Shown: in pieces, positions 4,247 to 5,845 of the stretch
How the letters are laid out: each line of letters starts with the position of its first letter
Position numbering within the stretch: position 1 is the stretch's first letter
Assembly: GCA_005884605.1 (NCBI GenBank)
Contig: VBBE01000060.1
Span: 1 to 5,845 of the forward strand
Source of the DNA: Candidatus Bathyarchaeota archaeon
Lineage (GTDB): Archaea; Thermoproteota; Bathyarchaeia; 40CM-2-53-6
Reading direction: 5' to 3'
Length of the DNA stretch: 5,845 nucleotides
Notes under the pieces: model-generated
Databases searched by the model: none
What the model was told of the DNA's origin: nothing
What the model saw: the letters and a program-made list of their open reading frames with translations, nothing else
Translations under genes and position numbers: made by a program

Positions 4247-5845
4247 ATGACGAGACAAGTTGTTCCTTACGGCTCCTGGAAGTCACCCATTACCGCGGAC
4301 CTCCTCGCGTCAACATACGTCGCGCTTGACGAGCTTAGGGTTGATGGCGATGATGTTTACTGGAATGAGCTTCGTGCCAGTGACAAGGGCCGGAACGTTA
4401 TCGTTCAGAGAAAACCGGACGGCACGCTGACCGATATTACTCCTCCAGGCTTCAGCGCGCGAACAAGAGTTCACGAGTACGGTGGTGGATGCTACCTCGT
4501 CCAGAACGGAACAGTCTACTTCTCCAACTATGCGGACCAACGTTTCTACCGTCAAGACCCGGCGAAGGCTCCTCGGCCTCTAACACCTCCAGTAGACATG
4601 AGATACGCAGATAGCGTATTCGACCAAAAGAGAAACCGCATAATCTCGATACGCGAAGACCATACTCTCAAGACCCCGCAAGCTGTGAACACCATCGTCA
4701 GCCTTGATCTAGAGAAGGAGAGCGAGGGCAGGATCCTCGTCTCCGGAAACGACTTCTACTCAACCCCGCGGCTCAGCCCCGACGGGTCCAAGCTGGCCTG
4801 GCTCACCTGGAATCATCCCAACATGCCATGGGACGGAACAGATCTCTGGATTGCTGATGTCAAACCCGACGGCTCGCTGGGACAAGCGGAAAGGATTGCG
4901 GGAGGATTGGATGAGTCTATCTATCAGCCAGTATGGTCACCCGACGGCGAGCTCTACTTCAGCTCCGACAGGACGGGATGGTGGAATCTCTACCACTGGC
5001 ACAACGGTGAGGTCGAAGCCCTGTACCCGATGGAGGCTGAATTCGGCCTCCCCCAGTGGGGATTCGGATCCCGCACCTTCGTCTTCGAGTCCCAGGATCG
5101 AATCGTCTGTGCGTACACGAAGAACGGGCTGTGGAATATAGCCAGCCTGAACCTTAGGAAGAAGAAACTCGAACCGATAGAGACATCGATCAATCAGATC
5201 GACCGGGGCAACCTAACCGTGAAAAACGGACAGGTCTTTCTGATAGGAGGATCGGCCACGGAACCCTCGTCCGTAGTACGCATAGACCTCTCATCCAGAG
5301 AGACGGAGATACTACACCGATCCCGGGAGATCACCGTCGGCAAAGAGTACATCTCGATTCCAAACGCGATCGAGTTTCCCACGGAGATTGGACGAACCGC
5401 CTTCGCGTTCTTCTATCCTCCAAAGAACCCTGAATACGATGCACCCCAGGGTGAGAAGCCTCCTCTCCTGGTCGTAAGCCACGGTGGGCCCACTAGCGCC
5501 AGTCCATCCACACTGCGCTACGAGATACAGTACTGGACAAGCCGTGGAATCGGGGTTGTAGACGTCAACTATGGCGGCAGCACCGGATACGGTAGAGAGT
5601 ATCGTAAGAGACTCAATGATCAGTGGGGGATCGTTGACGTTCAAGACTGCGTCAACGTCACCCGATACCTGGCTAGTCGTGGACAAGCTGATGGAGAGAG
5701 ACTCGGTATCCGGGGAGGAAGCGCCGGAGGCTACACAACCCTATGCGCACTCGCGTTCACAGACACGTTCAAGGCGGGAGCCAGTTACTTCGGCGTCAGC
5801 GACCTTGAGCTCTTAGCCAAGGATACTCACAAGTTCGAGTCCCGA
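4247..5845 (+). CDS. S9-family serine peptidase (acylaminoacyl/dipeptidyl peptidase type), 3' end off the window
   Basis: The frame is open for all 533 codons from ATG 4247 to the right edge, with no stop. Enzymes of this group cleave short peptides in the cytoplasm, releasing dipeptides or N-acylated amino acids; no signal peptide is visible. The N-terminal part (about 1-370) is a beta-propeller: it opens PYGSWKSPITADLLAS (7-22), followed by TRVHEYGGG and VYFSNYADQRFYRQDP, and has TolB/PD40-type blades RLSPDGSKLAWLTW (about 175-188) and VWSPDGELYFSSDRTGWWNL (229-248). The C-terminal alpha/beta hydrolase part shows HGGP (412-415), a hallmark near the oxyanion hole, then VNYGGSTGYGREY, and GGSAGGY with nucleophile Ser492. 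The sequence ends at DTHKFESR. Family members are about 640-660 residues, so roughly 110-130 residues with the catalytic Asp and His are outside the window. The start is supported by a Shine-Dalgarno-like GAGGGTG. It diverges from the KaiC-like gene. Exact specificity cannot be told. Confidence 0.95.
   Translation, partial: MTRQVVPYGSWKSPITADLLASTYVALDELRVDGDDVYWNELRASDKGRNVIVQRKPDGTLTDITPPGFSARTRVHEYGGGCYLVQNGTVYFSNYADQRFYRQDPAKAPRPLTPPVDMRYADSVFDQKRNRIISIREDHTLKTPQAVNTIVSLDLEKESEGRILVSGNDFYSTPRLSPDGSKLAWLTWNHPNMPWDGTDLWIADVKPDGSLGQAERIAGGLDESIYQPVWSPDGELYFSSDRTGWWNLYHWHNGEVEALYPMEAEFGLPQWGFGSRTFVFESQDRIVCAYTKNGLWNIASLNLRKKKLEPIETSINQIDRGNLTVKNGQVFLIGGSATEPSSVVRIDLSSRETEILHRSREITVGKEYISIPNAIEFPTEIGRTAFAFFYPPKNPEYDAPQGEKPPLLVVSHGGPTSASPSTLRYEIQYWTSRGIGVVDVNYGGSTGYGREYRKRLNDQWGIVDVQDCVNVTRYLASRGQADGERLGIRGGSAGGYTTLCALAFTDTFKAGASYFGVSDLELLAKDTHKFESR

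Noticed and set aside
4077..4286. 69-codon minus-strand ORF between the KaiC-like and peptidase genes
   Set aside because: It overlaps the start of both neighbours (40 bp of the peptidase and 41 bp of the ATPase), has a GTG start inside the peptidase gene and no recognisable motif; it would also occupy the whole divergent promoter region.
4310..5686. Minus-strand ORFs of 62-124 codons inside the peptidase gene, and a 96-codon plus-strand ORF in a second frame
   Set aside because: They are shadows of the long uninterrupted peptidase frame, which carries clear family motifs throughout.

Overview
The window looks like archaeal chromosomal DNA of moderate GC, probably a contig fragment from an uncultured lineage. 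Three things support this: a RIO1-type kinase (an archaeal and eukaryotic ribosome-assembly factor), a single-domain KaiC/RAD55-like ATPase, and a near-consensus archaeal TATA box (CTTTTATC) about 29 nt before the start codon of the VOC gene, as expected for a leaderless or nearly leaderless transcript. A TACK-type archaeon (Bathyarchaeia or Nitrososphaerota-like) is my best guess, from gene style only. I see no transposase, tRNA, rRNA, CRISPR array or phage gene.

Layout. 66-1343 (+) encodes a 425-residue charged, coiled-coil-rich protein of unknown function. It converges across a 93-bp gap containing two small hairpins on 1437-1889 (-), a PhnB-like VOC/glyoxalase-fold protein. Upstream of that gene on the same strand is 1999-2304 (-), a small unrecognised protein. 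A 300-bp intergenic stretch follows, with a perfect 10-bp palindrome and a 16-codon ORF behind a good ribosome binding site. Then comes the RIO1 kinase (+), whose frame is broken by one missing base at about 3164-3166; after restoration it runs 2605-3362. It converges with an 11-bp gap on the KaiC-like ATPase (3374-4117, -). The last gene, 4247-5845 (+), reads off the right edge without a stop. It is an S9-family (prolyl oligopeptidase-type) acylaminoacyl/dipeptidyl peptidase with the beta-propeller and catalytic serine present and the last part of the hydrolase domain missing. It diverges from the KaiC-like gene across 129 bp.

How the genes fit together. Orientation alternates, so most genes appear to be separate transcription units with their own promoters; no clear operon or defence-type cassette is visible. 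The set reads as housekeeping plus lineage-specific hypotheticals: ribosome maturation (RIO1), nucleotide-dependent signalling or DNA-associated ATPase (KaiC-like), cytoplasmic peptide turnover (S9) and a small-molecule VOC enzyme. I do not find convincing evidence for a new multi-gene system. The most informative anomaly is the one-base lesion in the kinase. The least explained objects are the coiled-coil protein and the non-coding stretch before the kinase.
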